This document shows positions 41,999 to 51,158 of a stretch of 55,715 nucleotides of DNA, piece after piece (positions within the stretch are counted from its first letter, which is position 1; every line of letters begins with the position of its first letter). Position numbers and translations under genes: made by a program. This DNA is from Pacificibacter marinus. Its GTDB lineage: Bacteria; Pseudomonadota; Alphaproteobacteria; Rhodobacterales; Rhodobacteraceae. The notes under the pieces are model-generated. The model was given only the letters and a program-made list of their open reading frames with translations. It was not told the origin of the DNA and did not search any database. The stretch covers positions 1 to 55,715 of the forward strand of contig NZ_JAHKPU010000009.1 of assembly GCF_018860505.1 (NCBI RefSeq), given 5' to 3'.

Positions 41999-43072
41999 TT
42001 AAGTATCTGAGGCGATAGCCACAGTTTTCACGATTGCAAAACATGGGACGCCAACATCCAATGCCATCGCAGCAACTGACCGTCGCGTCACCCGTGCAAG
42101 CACAGCGCCTGCACGGGTCGACACCGTGACAATGGCGCTGGATGCACCGGTATGCTGGACCGCCTCGACCCTGCCCGCAACGATATTAAGTGCGGACAGC
42201 CCCGAGGGCCGCGTTGTCGCCAACATGACATCAGAGGCAGGCAATCGCACTCGCAGATTCGTGCCTATGTTCGCCGTCACATGCGGCAAGAAATACGAAT
42301 CGCCGCTCGCATCAAGTTCTGTCAAACCGTCTTGGTGATGCGCTCTGATTCGCACATTCAAAACCGCCCCGACTTGACCAACGCCCATGGGCATCGTGGT
42401 TGGATCGGCCAAAACATCGAGCGCGGGGCCTTTGCGAAGAACCTTGCCCGCTTCAAGCGCAACCACAGTGGTGGCCAAGCGCGCGACCTCATTGGCGGAA
42501 TGACTAACATAGATGATCGGAATACCGGTCTCGTCACGGATACGTTCAAAATAAGGCAGGATCTCGGCTTTGCGCGCAGCGTCCAAGGATGCCAAAGGCT
42601 CATCAGCAAGGATCAATTGCGGGTCGGCTAAAAGCGCCCGCCCGATGGCAACCCGTTGTTTTTCACCGCCCGATAATCCAAGCGGCCTGCGATCAAGCAG
42701 ATTGCCAATGCCCAACATTTCGATGACCCGCTCACGCTGCGCCTTGTCCATGCTACGTTTTGCAGCTCTCTCGCCATACTCCAGATTGCGTGCAACAGTG
42801 AGATGCGGAAAGAGGCGGCTATCTTGGAAAATATACCCCAATTTACGCTTGTAAGCGGGCATAAAAATGCCTGCACCACTGTCTTGCAGCACCTGCTCGT
42901 CGATGGAAATTTTGGCATTATCTGGCCGCATCAATCCAGCAACGGCATTGATGATCGTACTTTTGCCTGAGCCTGAGCGCCCATACAAAACAGTTAAGCC
43001 TTTAGGCGCTTCAAAGGACACGTCCAACGCGAAACCGTCAAAGCTGTGCTGTATCGAAATAGACAGACTCAT
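41999..43072 (-). CDS. modC: Molybdate ABC transporter ATP-binding protein
   Basis: A 357-residue ATPase with Walker A GRSGSGKST, signature LSGGEKQRV, Walker B LILADEPLASLD and a C-terminal TOBE/Mop domain (SALNIVAGRVEAVQHTGASS and on), which binds molybdate. The long open frame upstream (to 43360) overlaps modB and is ignored. The start at 43072 overlaps the modB stop. With modA and modB it takes up molybdate for the cofactor made by MoaB, MoaD and MoaE. Confidence 0.94.
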   Translation of the reverse strand: MSLSISIQHSFDGFALDVSFEAPKGLTVLYGRSGSGKSTIINAVAGLMRPDNAKISIDEQVLQDSGAGIFMPAYKRKLGYIFQDSRLFPHLTVARNLEYGERAAKRSMDKAQRERVIEMLGIGNLLDRRPLGLSGGEKQRVAIGRALLADPQLILADEPLASLDAARKAEILPYFERIRDETGIPIIYVSHSANEVARLATTVVALEAGKVLRKGPALDVLADPTTMPMGVGQVGAVLNVRIRAHHQDGLTELDASGDSYFLPHVTANIGTNLRVRLPASDVMLATTRPSGLSALNIVAGRVEAVQHTGASSAIVTVSTRAGAVLARVTRRSVAAMALDVGVPCFAIVKTVAIASDT

Positions 43073-43764
43073 ACGCCAGTCATCCGCTTCATAGTCCGAC
43101 GCGCCAGCACTTCTGATAAGAGCAAGGCCCCCATTGCCAAAACGACCGACACCAGAACAAGTCGCAGTGCCGCGTCTTCCTGACCCGGCACCTGTAATAA
43201 CGCGTAGATGGCCGAAGGCACCGTTTGCGTTTGCCCCGGAATCGCGGACACAAATGTAATCGTCGCGCCAAATTCGCCCAAGGATTTGGCAAACCCCAAC
43301 ACCGTCCCGGCCAGAATGCCGGGCACAGATAGGGGCAAGGTGATGGTCAAGAAAATCCACACAGGCGACGCCCCCAAAGTGGCCCCTGCCTGTTCCAATT
43401 TTGGATCAACAGCCTCCAACGACAATCGGATCGCCCGCACCATCAAAGGAAAGGCCATAATGGCCGCAGCCAGTGCGGCCCCTGTCCAGCGAAAGGCGAA
43501 AACAAGACCCCAATCTTGCAAAAAGGCCCCGACAGGCCCACGCGTGCCAAAGACCACGAGTAGCACATATCCCGTCACCACGGGCGGCAAGACCAAAGGC
43601 AAATGCACCAGCCCGTTCAAAAATTGTTTGCCGAAAAAATCCCAACGCGCCAATGCATAGGCGGCAGTTAGAGCCAAAGGCAGACTGAACAGAGTTGCCA
43701 CGAAAGACACTTTGATCGACAGCGCTATCGCTTGCCATTCTGCGGGCGAAAAGTCCAAAAGCAT
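43069..43764 (-). CDS. modB: Molybdate ABC transporter permease
   Basis: A 231-residue permease with about five membrane segments. The ABC permease loop (EAA motif) is EQAGATLGASPVWIFLTITLP, followed by GFAKSLGEFGATITFVS, which is characteristic of ModB. The start overlaps the modA stop (TGATG) and the stop overlaps modC. Confidence 0.95.
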   Translation of the reverse strand: MLLDFSPAEWQAIALSIKVSFVATLFSLPLALTAAYALARWDFFGKQFLNGLVHLPLVLPPVVTGYVLLVVFGTRGPVGAFLQDWGLVFAFRWTGAALAAAIMAFPLMVRAIRLSLEAVDPKLEQAGATLGASPVWIFLTITLPLSVPGILAGTVLGFAKSLGEFGATITFVSAIPGQTQTVPSAIYALLQVPGQEDAALRLVLVSVVLAMGALLLSEVLARRTMKRMTGV

Positions 43765-44537
43765 CAGTGGTCCACGTTCCCGAACCCATGCTCATCAAAA
43801 ATCGTGCGGGCCTCTGGTGACGCAAGATATGCAGCGAATTCAGAGGCTGCCGCTGTCGCGGGCGCAATCACAGCGGCGGGATAAACGATGGGAGCATGGC
43901 TGGCCTGAGGAAAGCGCGCAACGACAGACACGCGCGTCTCGCTTAACGCATCGGTTGCGTAGACAATCCCCAATGGAGCCTCCCCCCGCGCCACCAAAGC
44001 CAAGGCACTTCGCACATTATCTGTTTGTGCAACATGCGTCGATAGGCTGTCCCAAAGCCCCAAACTAACCAATGCCGACTTGCCGTAAATGCCCGCGGGC
44101 ACGGCCTCGACAAACCCCATCGCCATAGGGCCTGTTTCAAGTAGATCTGCAAAATCGATGTCATCGATGGACGTTTGGGGCATGTCAGCATCTTTAGGTG
44201 CGATCAGCACAAGTTGGTTGGTCAACAAGGCGACGCGACTATCTGCTTCTAGCAGACCTTCAATGGCAAGTTGATCCATCCATTCGGTGTTGGCACTGAT
44301 AAAGACATTGGCGGGTGCGCCCCGTTCGATTTGACGCGCAAGGGCGGACGAGCTTGCGAAAGACAGCAGTATCTTATGATCAGATACGTGTTCGAACTCT
44401 ACCGCAACATCATCCAAAGCCGATTTAAGACTGGCGGCTGCGAACACTGTCACAGTCTCAGCCTGCGCGGCCCCCAGCCCTACCACCAGAACACAGGCAG
44501 CGCCTTGGATCACAGAGCGGATGAAACGTTTGGGCAT
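43764..44537 (-). CDS. modA: Molybdate ABC transporter periplasmic binding protein
   Basis: A 257-residue binding protein with a signal peptide (MPKRFIRSVIQG ... GAAQA). The mature start TVTVFAAASLKSALDDVA is the classic ModA motif, and SFASSSALARQIERGAPANVFISAN supplies the oxyanion-binding serines. The start at 44537 has GAGGGA upstream and a proper signal sequence. Longer alternatives reach 44585. I did not find a convincing ModE site upstream. Confidence 0.94.
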   Translation of the reverse strand: MPKRFIRSVIQGAACVLVVGLGAAQAETVTVFAAASLKSALDDVAVEFEHVSDHKILLSFASSSALARQIERGAPANVFISANTEWMDQLAIEGLLEADSRVALLTNQLVLIAPKDADMPQTSIDDIDFADLLETGPMAMGFVEAVPAGIYGKSALVSLGLWDSLSTHVAQTDNVRSALALVARGEAPLGIVYATDALSETRVSVVARFPQASHAPIVYPAAVIAPATAAASEFAAYLASPEARTIFDEHGFGNVDH

Positions 44538-44822
44538 AGGGTCCCTCATCAAGTTGCGCGGCCTCATTGCCTTCCCATACATCACAAGCCAAAGAGCTGC
44601 AAAGCAAGGCCTATTTACAAATGGTCTAGATCAACGTCGCGAAAACACCTGAATTTAGGTTCGTGTTTTAAGACCCAAGATCGTCACGCCAACAAAATTT
44701 GAAGCTTTCGCCCTATGAATCGTCATGTCTGCGCAGTAACATTACGCCTATACCTATCATCAAGACGAACACTTCACTCTTTTACTTTTCCTGCTTTGCA
44801 GCTGCTGAGGACGCATTCGAAG

Positions 44823-45029
44823 ATGAAACAAGTGCCTAAAGAAACGACCGACGACGCCTTAATCCGTGAATTTTTGGAAAAAGGCGGCAACATCAGCAAG
44901 GGTAAAACCAAGCCTATGCCAAATGAACTGCGCATCAGCAACAACGCGTGGAACAACAAGCTGACCAAAGAGGAAAAAGCATCTTTGGCCGCGCCAACCG
45001 GACCGGTTCCTAAAAGCCCAAAAAAATAA
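44823..45029 (+). CDS. Small conserved basic protein
   Basis: A 68-residue, lysine-rich protein (MKQVPKETTDDALIREFLEK, then GGNISKGKTKPMPNELRISN and NNAWNNKLTKEE). The pattern is one I associate with a conserved Rhodobacterales family of unknown function. The start at 44823 is preferred because the preceding 36 residues in frame look non-coding; GAGGA lies about 10 nt upstream. It stands between the divergent mod operon and a bidirectional terminator. Confidence 0.7.
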   Translation: MKQVPKETTDDALIREFLEKGGNISKGKTKPMPNELRISNNAWNNKLTKEEKASLAAPTGPVPKSPKK

Positions 45030-45090
45030 AAGCACGACATCTCAGCGCGAGATTGAGTGCCAACCACATCCGCCAGATTTACGAATAGAA

Positions 45091-45119
45091 AAAGCCGAGC
45101 ATTTGACCGCTCGGCTTTT
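45091..45119. terminator. Bidirectional terminator between the small basic protein and the DEAD-box gene
   Basis: AAAGCCGAGC and GCTCGGCTTT form a perfect 10-bp stem with an 8-nt loop, flanked by A-rich and T-rich runs. It separates two convergent genes. Confidence 0.88.
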
Positions 45120-45143
45120 GAATTTTAGACCTTCGTGCGCATC

Positions 45144-47204
45144 TTAGCCTTTGCGTTTTGGGGCCGCAGCACCACCCTTAGGCTTGCCGTATTTCGCAGC
45201 AGGTTTACCGCCAGGCTTGCCGCCACCGCTGGGTTTACCAGCATAAGGCTTGCCGCCACCCGGTTTTCCACCGCCAGCAGGTTTCTTGCTGTACACACGT
45301 TTGGAAGGATCGCCTGCCCCAGCAGCAAATGATTTCTTCTCGTAAGGCTTTTTCGCTTTGTCGCTCACAGCGCCATCGCGAGTTGGGTCTTCGAACTTTT
45401 TCTTAAACGGCTTCTTCTCGTATGGTTTCTTATTGCCATCTGAGGATTTCGCATAAGGCTTCTTGTCGCCATACGGTTTCTTGTCACCGTATTCTTTTTT
45501 CTCATAAGGCTTTTTGTCGCCAAATGATTTCTTTTCATACGGCTTTTTATCACCGTAAGATTTCTTTTCGTAGGGCTTTTTCTCGTAAGGTTTTTTGCCG
45601 CCACCAGACCGATCACCACCCAAATCAGGCATGGTTGCCAGACGGGTCGCTTTCACATTTTCTTCCAAGATACCGTTATCGAGTGCAGCCTCGAAACCAT
45701 CTGCGGCAGCTTCTTTCAACTCAACAAAGCTCTGCGTGTCGCGAATACGGATCGCCCCGATAGAGGTTTTGTCGATGTTGCCAGCGCGACAAACCAACGG
45801 CAAAAGCCAACGCGGCTCTGCACGGTCATCACGACCAACAGACAGCGCGAACCAAACGGATTTTCCAAAATCTTCACGTGGGGCGCGCTCTGGTCGCTCG
45901 CCTGGTTTGGGTGCAGGACCAAGCTCCTCTGGCGCAGAGACACCAGCGCGGTACAAACGCAAGTACGCGGCAGCGATTTTCTCTGGCGAATGTGTTTCTA
46001 ACATTTTGGCCGCAAATACAGCTTCTTTTTCAGACGGTTCAGCCATCAAGGCCTCGTCTGTCAAAAGCTTCTCTTCATCTTTCGCCAAAATCATCTCGGC
46101 GCTTGGCGCCTCAACCCATTCCGCCTGCAATTTGGCCCAACCAAGCAAACGTGTGGCCTTGCTTTTCATTTTAGGTGGAACAATCAGCGCAGAAATCCCT
46201 TTGCGCCCAGCGCGGCCGGTACGGCCAGAACGGTGCAACAAAGTTTCCGCATTGGTTGGCAACTCAGCATGGATAACCAATTCCAAGTTCGGCAAATCGA
46301 TCCCGCGTGCAGCAACGTCAGTCGCCACACAGACACGAGCGCGACCATCACGCATGGCTTGCAAAGCGTGGCTACGCTCAGATTGGCTCAATTCACCAGA
46401 CAGGCAGACAACCGAGAAACCACGATTGGCAAAACGGGCTGTCAGACGCGCCACAGACGCCCGCGTATTGGCAAACACGATGGCGTTTTCCGCATCGTGG
46501 TAGCGCAACATATTGATAATTGCGTTTTCTTCGTCCCGTGGAGACACGGACAACGCTTGGTAAGAAATATCAGCATGCTGCTTCGCGCCACCTGTGGTGT
46601 TCACACGCACAGCATCACGTTGGTATTGTTTCGCAAGCTTGGCGATCATAGCAGGCACAGTGGCCGAGAACATCAACGTACGACGGTCTTCAGGCGCTTC
46701 GCCCAGCATGAATTCCAAATCTTCGCGGAAGCCAAGATCCAGCATTTCATCGGCTTCATCAAGAATAATCGCGCGCAAGCCCGACATATCCAAAGAGCCA
46801 CGTTGAATGTGATCGCGCAAACGACCTGGTGTGCCGACAACGATATGCGCGCCACGCTCAAGGGTGCGGCGTTCATCACGATAATCCATCCCACCCACAC
46901 AAGAGGCCAATTTCGCACCCGCTTTGGCGTAGAGCCATTCAAGCTCGCGTTTGACTTGAAAGGCCAATTCGCGCGTTGGCGCGATGACCAAAGCCATCGG
47001 CGCTTCGGCGCGATCAAAGCGTTCTGCTTCACCCAAAAGAGTGTGGGCAATCGCCAAACCGAACCCGACAGTTTTACCGGACCCTGTTTGCGCAGAGACC
47101 AAAAGATCCGCGTCTTGCAACGCAGGATCGTTCACTGCCTCTTGAACTGGCGTGAGGGTGTCATAGCCGCGCTCGGCAAGGGCGTCGGAAAGGGCTGTAA
47201 TCAT
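45144..47204 (-). CDS. DEAD-box RNA helicase with long basic repeat tail
   Basis: A 686-residue helicase. The core has TPVQ, AQTGSGKT (38-45), PTRELA, TPGRLRD, LDEADEML, FSAT and HRSGRTGRAG. A DbpA-like RNA-binding domain follows (VGRDDRAEPRWLLPLVCRAG, IGAIRIRDTQSFVELK). The last about 150 residues are low-complexity: repeated KKPYEKK, KSFGDKKPYEKK and YGDKKPY units, then a Gly/Lys/Pro-rich end. Such tails bind RNA without sequence preference in cold-shock helicases such as DeaD. The start at 47204 lacks a strong ribosome site; the frame is open to 47306. Confidence 0.92.
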   Translation of the reverse strand: MITALSDALAERGYDTLTPVQEAVNDPALQDADLLVSAQTGSGKTVGFGLAIAHTLLGEAERFDRAEAPMALVIAPTRELAFQVKRELEWLYAKAGAKLASCVGGMDYRDERRTLERGAHIVVGTPGRLRDHIQRGSLDMSGLRAIILDEADEMLDLGFREDLEFMLGEAPEDRRTLMFSATVPAMIAKLAKQYQRDAVRVNTTGGAKQHADISYQALSVSPRDEENAIINMLRYHDAENAIVFANTRASVARLTARFANRGFSVVCLSGELSQSERSHALQAMRDGRARVCVATDVAARGIDLPNLELVIHAELPTNAETLLHRSGRTGRAGRKGISALIVPPKMKSKATRLLGWAKLQAEWVEAPSAEMILAKDEEKLLTDEALMAEPSEKEAVFAAKMLETHSPEKIAAAYLRLYRAGVSAPEELGPAPKPGERPERAPREDFGKSVWFALSVGRDDRAEPRWLLPLVCRAGNIDKTSIGAIRIRDTQSFVELKEAAADGFEAALDNGILEENVKATRLATMPDLGGDRSGGGKKPYEKKPYEKKSYGDKKPYEKKSFGDKKPYEKKEYGDKKPYGDKKPYAKSSDGNKKPYEKKPFKKKFEDPTRDGAVSDKAKKPYEKKSFAAGAGDPSKRVYSKKPAGGGKPGGGKPYAGKPSGGGKPGGKPAAKYGKPKGGAAAPKRKG
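45190..45600. repeat. Low-complexity coding repeats in the helicase tail
   Basis: The DNA here is a run of related units, about 15-30 bp each, encoding KKPYEKK and GDKKPY blocks (the densest part is 45410-45600), followed by Gly/Lys/Pro-rich units toward the stop codon. The repeats are imperfect and their number could vary between strains. Confidence 0.75.
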
Positions 47205-47692
47205 GGGAGATGCGTGTCCGTATTGGGCAATCGCCGCGTACGCGGAAAGACCGGAGGTAAGAAAGATGCCCTGATAAGGCAAGAATACGTGTTTGTATAG
47301 GGGCAAAGCATGTCATCGGCTTAACATCGCTATACGGTTATGTGTGGATGGAATACTCGGTTCTAGACCAAACAAAGGACTTCGCTTCTTAAAATAGTGT
47401 TGACAACTTTGACCGCGCCGCCCTGCCCCGATTTCAAATCTGCGCATCCACCCGTAGATGTCCTGCTTGAGGCAGTCGATGCAGCAGGCAAGCCCTGCAA
47501 AATCGCTTGAATTGCAATGAAAACTCTCTTGAAGCGAAATCGCGTCAGAAAATGAACTGGCTGCAAGGTCATTCATCTGCACTTGCGGCGCCTCAGAATA
47601 AATAGAACTTATTCTGAAAGTTAGAATAATGAATTTGATTTATAAAGCAATTTCAACGCTAATACATTTGAACAACGAAAAGGATCGCTCCG
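47205..47692. promoter_or_regulatory. Long intergenic region between the helicase and monooxygenase genes
   Basis: About 490 nt between two divergent genes. I find no convincing gene. A short minus-strand frame at 47313-47582 has no motif or ribosome site. The right end is AT-rich and carries a perfect inverted repeat that is listed separately. A long leader for the helicase, whose cold-shock relatives have one, is possible. Confidence 0.5.
47593..47617. promoter_or_regulatory. Perfect 9-bp inverted repeat, probable LysR operator
   Basis: TCAGAATAA and TTATTCTGA are exact reverse complements around a 7-nt spacer, with a third half-site-like TTAGAATAA at 47621-47629. It lies about 75 nt upstream of the monooxygenase start. 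The size and T/A-flanked dyad fit a LysR-type binding site. Confidence 0.65.
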
Positions 47693-48901
47693 ATGACAAC
47701 AGCACTTGACGTAAAAACACCAGAAACCTCAAGCGCACCACTGCCGGAGACGGATTCTTCAAAACTAACGGAAACTACAGAGTTCAAACATCTCTTAAAA
47801 ACCATTGCCGAACGTCGCGGCGAAATAGAACAAAAACGACACGTCCCCAAAGACATCATCGGACTGATGAAAAAGGCACGAATTTTTCGATCAGCCACAC
47901 CAACACGCTTTGGCGGCGATGCGATTGCCCCGCATCATTTTTTGAAAATGGTCGACAAAATTGGCACTGTTGATGGATCTGCAGCTTGGGTTTCTGCGTT
48001 TGGCTCAGCCAACACATATACAGCCGCCCTACCCGTCGAAGCGCAAGAAATCATGTATGCGAACGGACCTGATCAAGTGTTCGCGGGTGGATTGCACCCT
48101 GTGCAAAAGGCCACACGCGTAGACGGTGGTTGGTCTGTCTCAGGTCGTTGGAAGTTTGCGTCCGGCTGCATGGGCGCCGATTGGATTGGCGTCGGCATAG
48201 AAGGCAGCCCTCAGGGTAATGAGCCGAATGCCCCGCCCACCGTGATGATGGCCGTAGCACCAGCGGATGAAGTAGAGATCATAGAATGCTGGGACGTTTC
48301 AGGCATGCAAGGCACAGGCAGTCATGACACCACAGTCACCGACAAATTCTATTCTGACACATGGATCTGTGAACGCGGTGCCCCTGGGCTCTTTGACGAG
48401 CCTCTGTACCGGTATCCTGCGATGGCGTACCAAGCGCAAGTTCACGCTGCCTGCAACCTCGGTCTGGCCCGTGCGGCAATCGAACATGCAAAATCCGTAT
48501 CGGGCGCTGCAAAACTTATGGCAGGACATGCCCGTCTTTGTGACCGCGGGTATTTTTTGACAGGAATAGCAGAGGCAGAAGCAGCCTTGCGTGGTGCACG
48601 GGCATTTTTCTACGAAGCTGCGGAAGAGGCTTGGGATTATCTGCTACAAGGAGACCCTGTCCCGCTTGAACACATCAATTTATTGCGCTTGAGCGCTTCA
48701 AACGCGGCCAAATCCGGCGCTCAAATTGTACAGAAATGCTACACGATTTCGGGTATGGGTGTGATCGCAAAAGGGAACCCAATGCAGCGTTATCTGCGCG
48801 ATGCAATGGTTGTGACCCAACATGCGGCAGTGACTGATATGACGATTGAAAATGCAGGGCGGGTACTGGCAGGCCTAGATGCACCTCGTGGATATCCTTA
48901 A
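47693..48901 (+). CDS. Two-component flavin-dependent monooxygenase, oxygenase subunit (acyl-CoA dehydrogenase fold)
   Basis: A 402-residue protein of the class D flavin monooxygenase group (HsaA/C2-hydroxylase-like, Acyl-CoA_dh_2). It uses reduced flavin supplied by a separate reductase to hydroxylate, usually, an aromatic substrate. KKARIFRSATPTRFGGD is the N-terminal block. The middle has VSGRWKFASGCMGADWIGVG, then WDVSGMQGTGSHDTTV. The C-terminus has GMGVIAKGNPMQRYLRDAMVVTQHA, where the His is typical of the group. AAGGATC precedes the start. The flavin reductase is two genes downstream. Substrate unknown. Confidence 0.82.
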   Translation: MTTALDVKTPETSSAPLPETDSSKLTETTEFKHLLKTIAERRGEIEQKRHVPKDIIGLMKKARIFRSATPTRFGGDAIAPHHFLKMVDKIGTVDGSAAWVSAFGSANTYTAALPVEAQEIMYANGPDQVFAGGLHPVQKATRVDGGWSVSGRWKFASGCMGADWIGVGIEGSPQGNEPNAPPTVMMAVAPADEVEIIECWDVSGMQGTGSHDTTVTDKFYSDTWICERGAPGLFDEPLYRYPAMAYQAQVHAACNLGLARAAIEHAKSVSGAAKLMAGHARLCDRGYFLTGIAEAEAALRGARAFFYEAAEEAWDYLLQGDPVPLEHINLLRLSASNAAKSGAQIVQKCYTISGMGVIAKGNPMQRYLRDAMVVTQHAAVTDMTIENAGRVLAGLDAPRGYP

Positions 48902-48949
48902 AGCGCAGCTTAAACACTTTCCACTTTCCTTACGGGTTGGACAACCTTC

Positions 48950-49888
48950 ATGAGAAACTTCAACTCTAGCCATTTCGACCTGAACCTCATCAAGGTTTTT
49001 CTTGCGATTTGGGAGATGCAAAGCCTTACAGATGTAGCAGAGCGCCTTGGCCTGACACAGCCCGCGGTCAGTCATTCGTTGCGTAGATTGCGGGATCAGT
49101 TTTCCGACCCCCTTTTTCAACGTGTTGGAAATCAGATGTTGCCAACAGCAACCGCGACACGACTACATGGCCCGTTTGAGGCAGCACTGTCGCTGCTGGA
49201 ACAAACGGTACAGGACACTCACAGTTTCGTACCCGAAACCACTACACGCCGTTTTCGTATCGCGATGACGGACACGGGTGAGTTTTTCTCTATGCCGCGC
49301 ATTCTAGCTGCCTTGGAAAAAGCCGCCCCCGAAGCGAGCATCACATCCGTTCGCATTGATCCATCTGAGATCGCAAGCGCATTGCGCAGTGGCCATGTGG
49401 ATCTGGCCATAGGTTATCTACCGAAACTAGACACAGCACAGTGCCAAGGGGATCTGTTGCTCAAAGATTACTTGGTATGCCTGATGCGCGACAACCATCC
49501 CGCACTGACGCAAGAGTGGTCGGAAGAGAGTTTCGCGCGTTTATCATTTGTCGATGTCAGCCGTGCGGCCACTGGATACCAAATGGCACAAGACAGTTTT
49601 AAGCAGCGCGGCCTGCGTATAAACGCAAAAGCCCGCCTTGATCATTTTACGGTCGTTCCAGAAGTCGTACGGCAAACAGACTTTGTCGCAATTTTTCCGC
49701 ATTCCATCTTTATTCGCCTTGAGGGGCGCGGAGGATTTTTTGCCCGCGACCTTCCGTTCGAGTTGCCATCCTATGACATCAAACTTTGGGTGCATTCCAG
49801 CTTTGCTGAAGACCCAGCATTACTTTGGCTTCGCACACTTATTCAGACGGCCCTCAAATCACCGGAGATCATTTCACATGACCATTAG
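48950..49888 (+). CDS. LysR-type transcriptional regulator
   Basis: A 312-residue regulator. The N-terminal winged helix-turn-helix (about 7-66) reads DLNLIKVFLAIWEMQSLTDV, then AERLGLTQPAVSHSLRRLRD. A C-terminal substrate-binding effector domain follows. It lies between the monooxygenase and its reductase and is transcribed with them; its stop overlaps the reductase start by 11 nt. It is the likely activator of this unit through the inverted repeat at 47593-47617. Confidence 0.92.
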   Translation: MRNFNSSHFDLNLIKVFLAIWEMQSLTDVAERLGLTQPAVSHSLRRLRDQFSDPLFQRVGNQMLPTATATRLHGPFEAALSLLEQTVQDTHSFVPETTTRRFRIAMTDTGEFFSMPRILAALEKAAPEASITSVRIDPSEIASALRSGHVDLAIGYLPKLDTAQCQGDLLLKDYLVCLMRDNHPALTQEWSEESFARLSFVDVSRAATGYQMAQDSFKQRGLRINAKARLDHFTVVPEVVRQTDFVAIFPHSIFIRLEGRGGFFARDLPFELPSYDIKLWVHSSFAEDPALLWLRTLIQTALKSPEIISHDH

Positions 49889-50369
49889 CACCGATCTATT
49901 TCGCCAAACCATGTCCCTTTTTCCAGGGGCTGTGACACTTGTCACAGTGGGGCAAGGCGATGGTCGACGCGGCATAACGGCCACGGCTGTGTGCTCTGTT
50001 ACCGACACGCCACCAAGCCTTTTGGTTTGCGTCAACCGCACAACGGACACCTGCTCAGAGATTACTCGACTGAAAAGCTTTAGTGTGCAGCTTCTTGATC
50101 ATACTTCCGACGATATCGCCCTCGCTTTTGCAGGTGTCGCAGGACTACAGGGCGCTCAAAAGTTTTCCGTTGGGGCATGGGAAGAAACCGATCGTGGTTT
50201 GCCGCAACTGACCACCGCCGTTGCCTCAGTGTGTTGTGAGGTGAGTTCTTACAACGACGTCGGAAGTCACAGAGTATTCATCGGTGAAATTATAGACTCT
50301 GCCCTCGAAGTTGGTGATGCTTTGATTTATGCGCGCGCCCAGTTTGGACGCGCACAAGCAACACTTTAA
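49878..50369 (+). CDS. Flavin reductase family protein
   Basis: A 163-residue FMN-binding split-barrel reductase (HpaC-like). LFRQTMSLFPGAVTLVTVGQ, GITATAVCSVTDTPPSLLVC and the GSHRVFIGEI segment, where GDH is usual, are the family blocks. It supplies reduced flavin to the monooxygenase. The start at 49878 is inside the end of the LysR gene, with GGAG about 10 nt upstream. The frame extends far upstream but that overlaps the LysR gene. Confidence 0.88.
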   Translation: MTISTDLFRQTMSLFPGAVTLVTVGQGDGRRGITATAVCSVTDTPPSLLVCVNRTTDTCSEITRLKSFSVQLLDHTSDDIALAFAGVAGLQGAQKFSVGAWEETDRGLPQLTTAVASVCCEVSSYNDVGSHRVFIGEIIDSALEVGDALIYARAQFGRAQATL

Positions 50370-50402
50370 AAGACGGCATCAAAATGGTTGCAGCGGCACA
50401 GC

Positions 50403-51158
50403 CTAGTCCAAAGCCGCTGCGGCCGCATCACTGGCTAGCGTGAGAAACACTGCGTCCGAACCTTCGATCACAAAAGACAAACGCGCAAGCCAACGCTTAC
50501 TGGCACAGCGATCAGCGGTAAAAATGCCAACAGGCACGTCCGCCGCTTGCGCAGCAGACACCAAACGCTCGATCAAAACGTCAACAGTATCATCACTGGC
50601 ATGAGCTGCAGCATCCACGCCAAGATCACCGGGGCCAATAAAAACCAGATCAATCCCTGCAACAGCTAGAATTTCTTCGACATTCTCAACCGCCTGAAGC
50701 GTCTCAAGTTGAATTGCCACAAAAGTTTCCTTGCGCGCGCGTTCAATCGATCCAGATATGTTGCGCAGGTAGGATGCGGCGCGTCCAGGCCCTGCGCCGC
50801 GTGCACCATGCGGAGCAAATCGAGCAGCTTTCACAACGGCTTTTGCCTCTGCAGCGGATGAGATATGCGGTACAAGAACACCGCAAGCACCAGCATCAAG
50901 AGCAGCCGAAATATTTTGCGGCAAATTGCTGCGCACGCGCACGATTGCTGGGATGCGAGCCACGTCCGCCGCCCGCAACATATCCGTCAACAGCCCGTCT
51001 GAAATTGGACTATGCTCCGTATCGATGCAGATAAAATCGGGCTTTGCACCTGCCACGATTTCGACAGACACAGGTGTCGGAATGGCGACAAAAGGCCCAC
51101 GTAAAGGAACGCGTTTTGTAACGGCATCACGCAAATCGTAAAGCTGCGCTAAACTCAT
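50403..51158 (-). CDS. HpcH/HpaI family aldolase
   Basis: A 251-residue class II aldolase of the 2-oxo-3-hydroxy acid type. CIDTEHSP, RVRSN, GVLVPHISSAAEAKAVVKAA, RGAGPGRA, the metal ligand Glu in IQLETLQAVENVE and Asp in IGPGDLG are all present. Such enzymes split 4-hydroxy-2-oxoacids to pyruvate and an aldehyde, or act on malyl/citramalyl-like substrates. Its start overlaps the V4R-protein stop (ATGA). It converges on the flavin reductase gene. Confidence 0.88.
   Translation of the reverse strand: MSLAQLYDLRDAVTKRVPLRGPFVAIPTPVSVEIVAGAKPDFICIDTEHSPISDGLLTDMLRAADVARIPAIVRVRSNLPQNISAALDAGACGVLVPHISSAAEAKAVVKAARFAPHGARGAGPGRAASYLRNISGSIERARKETFVAIQLETLQAVENVEEILAVAGIDLVFIGPGDLGVDAAAHASDDTVDVLIERLVSAAQAADVPVGIFTADRCASKRWLARLSFVIEGSDAVFLTLASDAAAAALD

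Noticed and set aside
43073-43360. N-terminal extension of modC
   Set aside because: It overlaps modB in another frame. The ModC family start is at 43072.
44586-44822. ModE-binding site or molybdenum cofactor riboswitch upstream of modA
   Set aside because: No TATA-type ModE dyad or recognisable Moco riboswitch structure could be found by eye.
46233-47300. Plus-strand open frame of 355 residues
   Set aside because: Antisense to the DEAD-box helicase core, whose helicase motifs are all present in the other strand.
47313-47582. Possible minus-strand gene of 89 residues upstream of the monooxygenase
   Set aside because: No ribosome site, motif or neighbour support. Codon use does not look like that of nearby genes.
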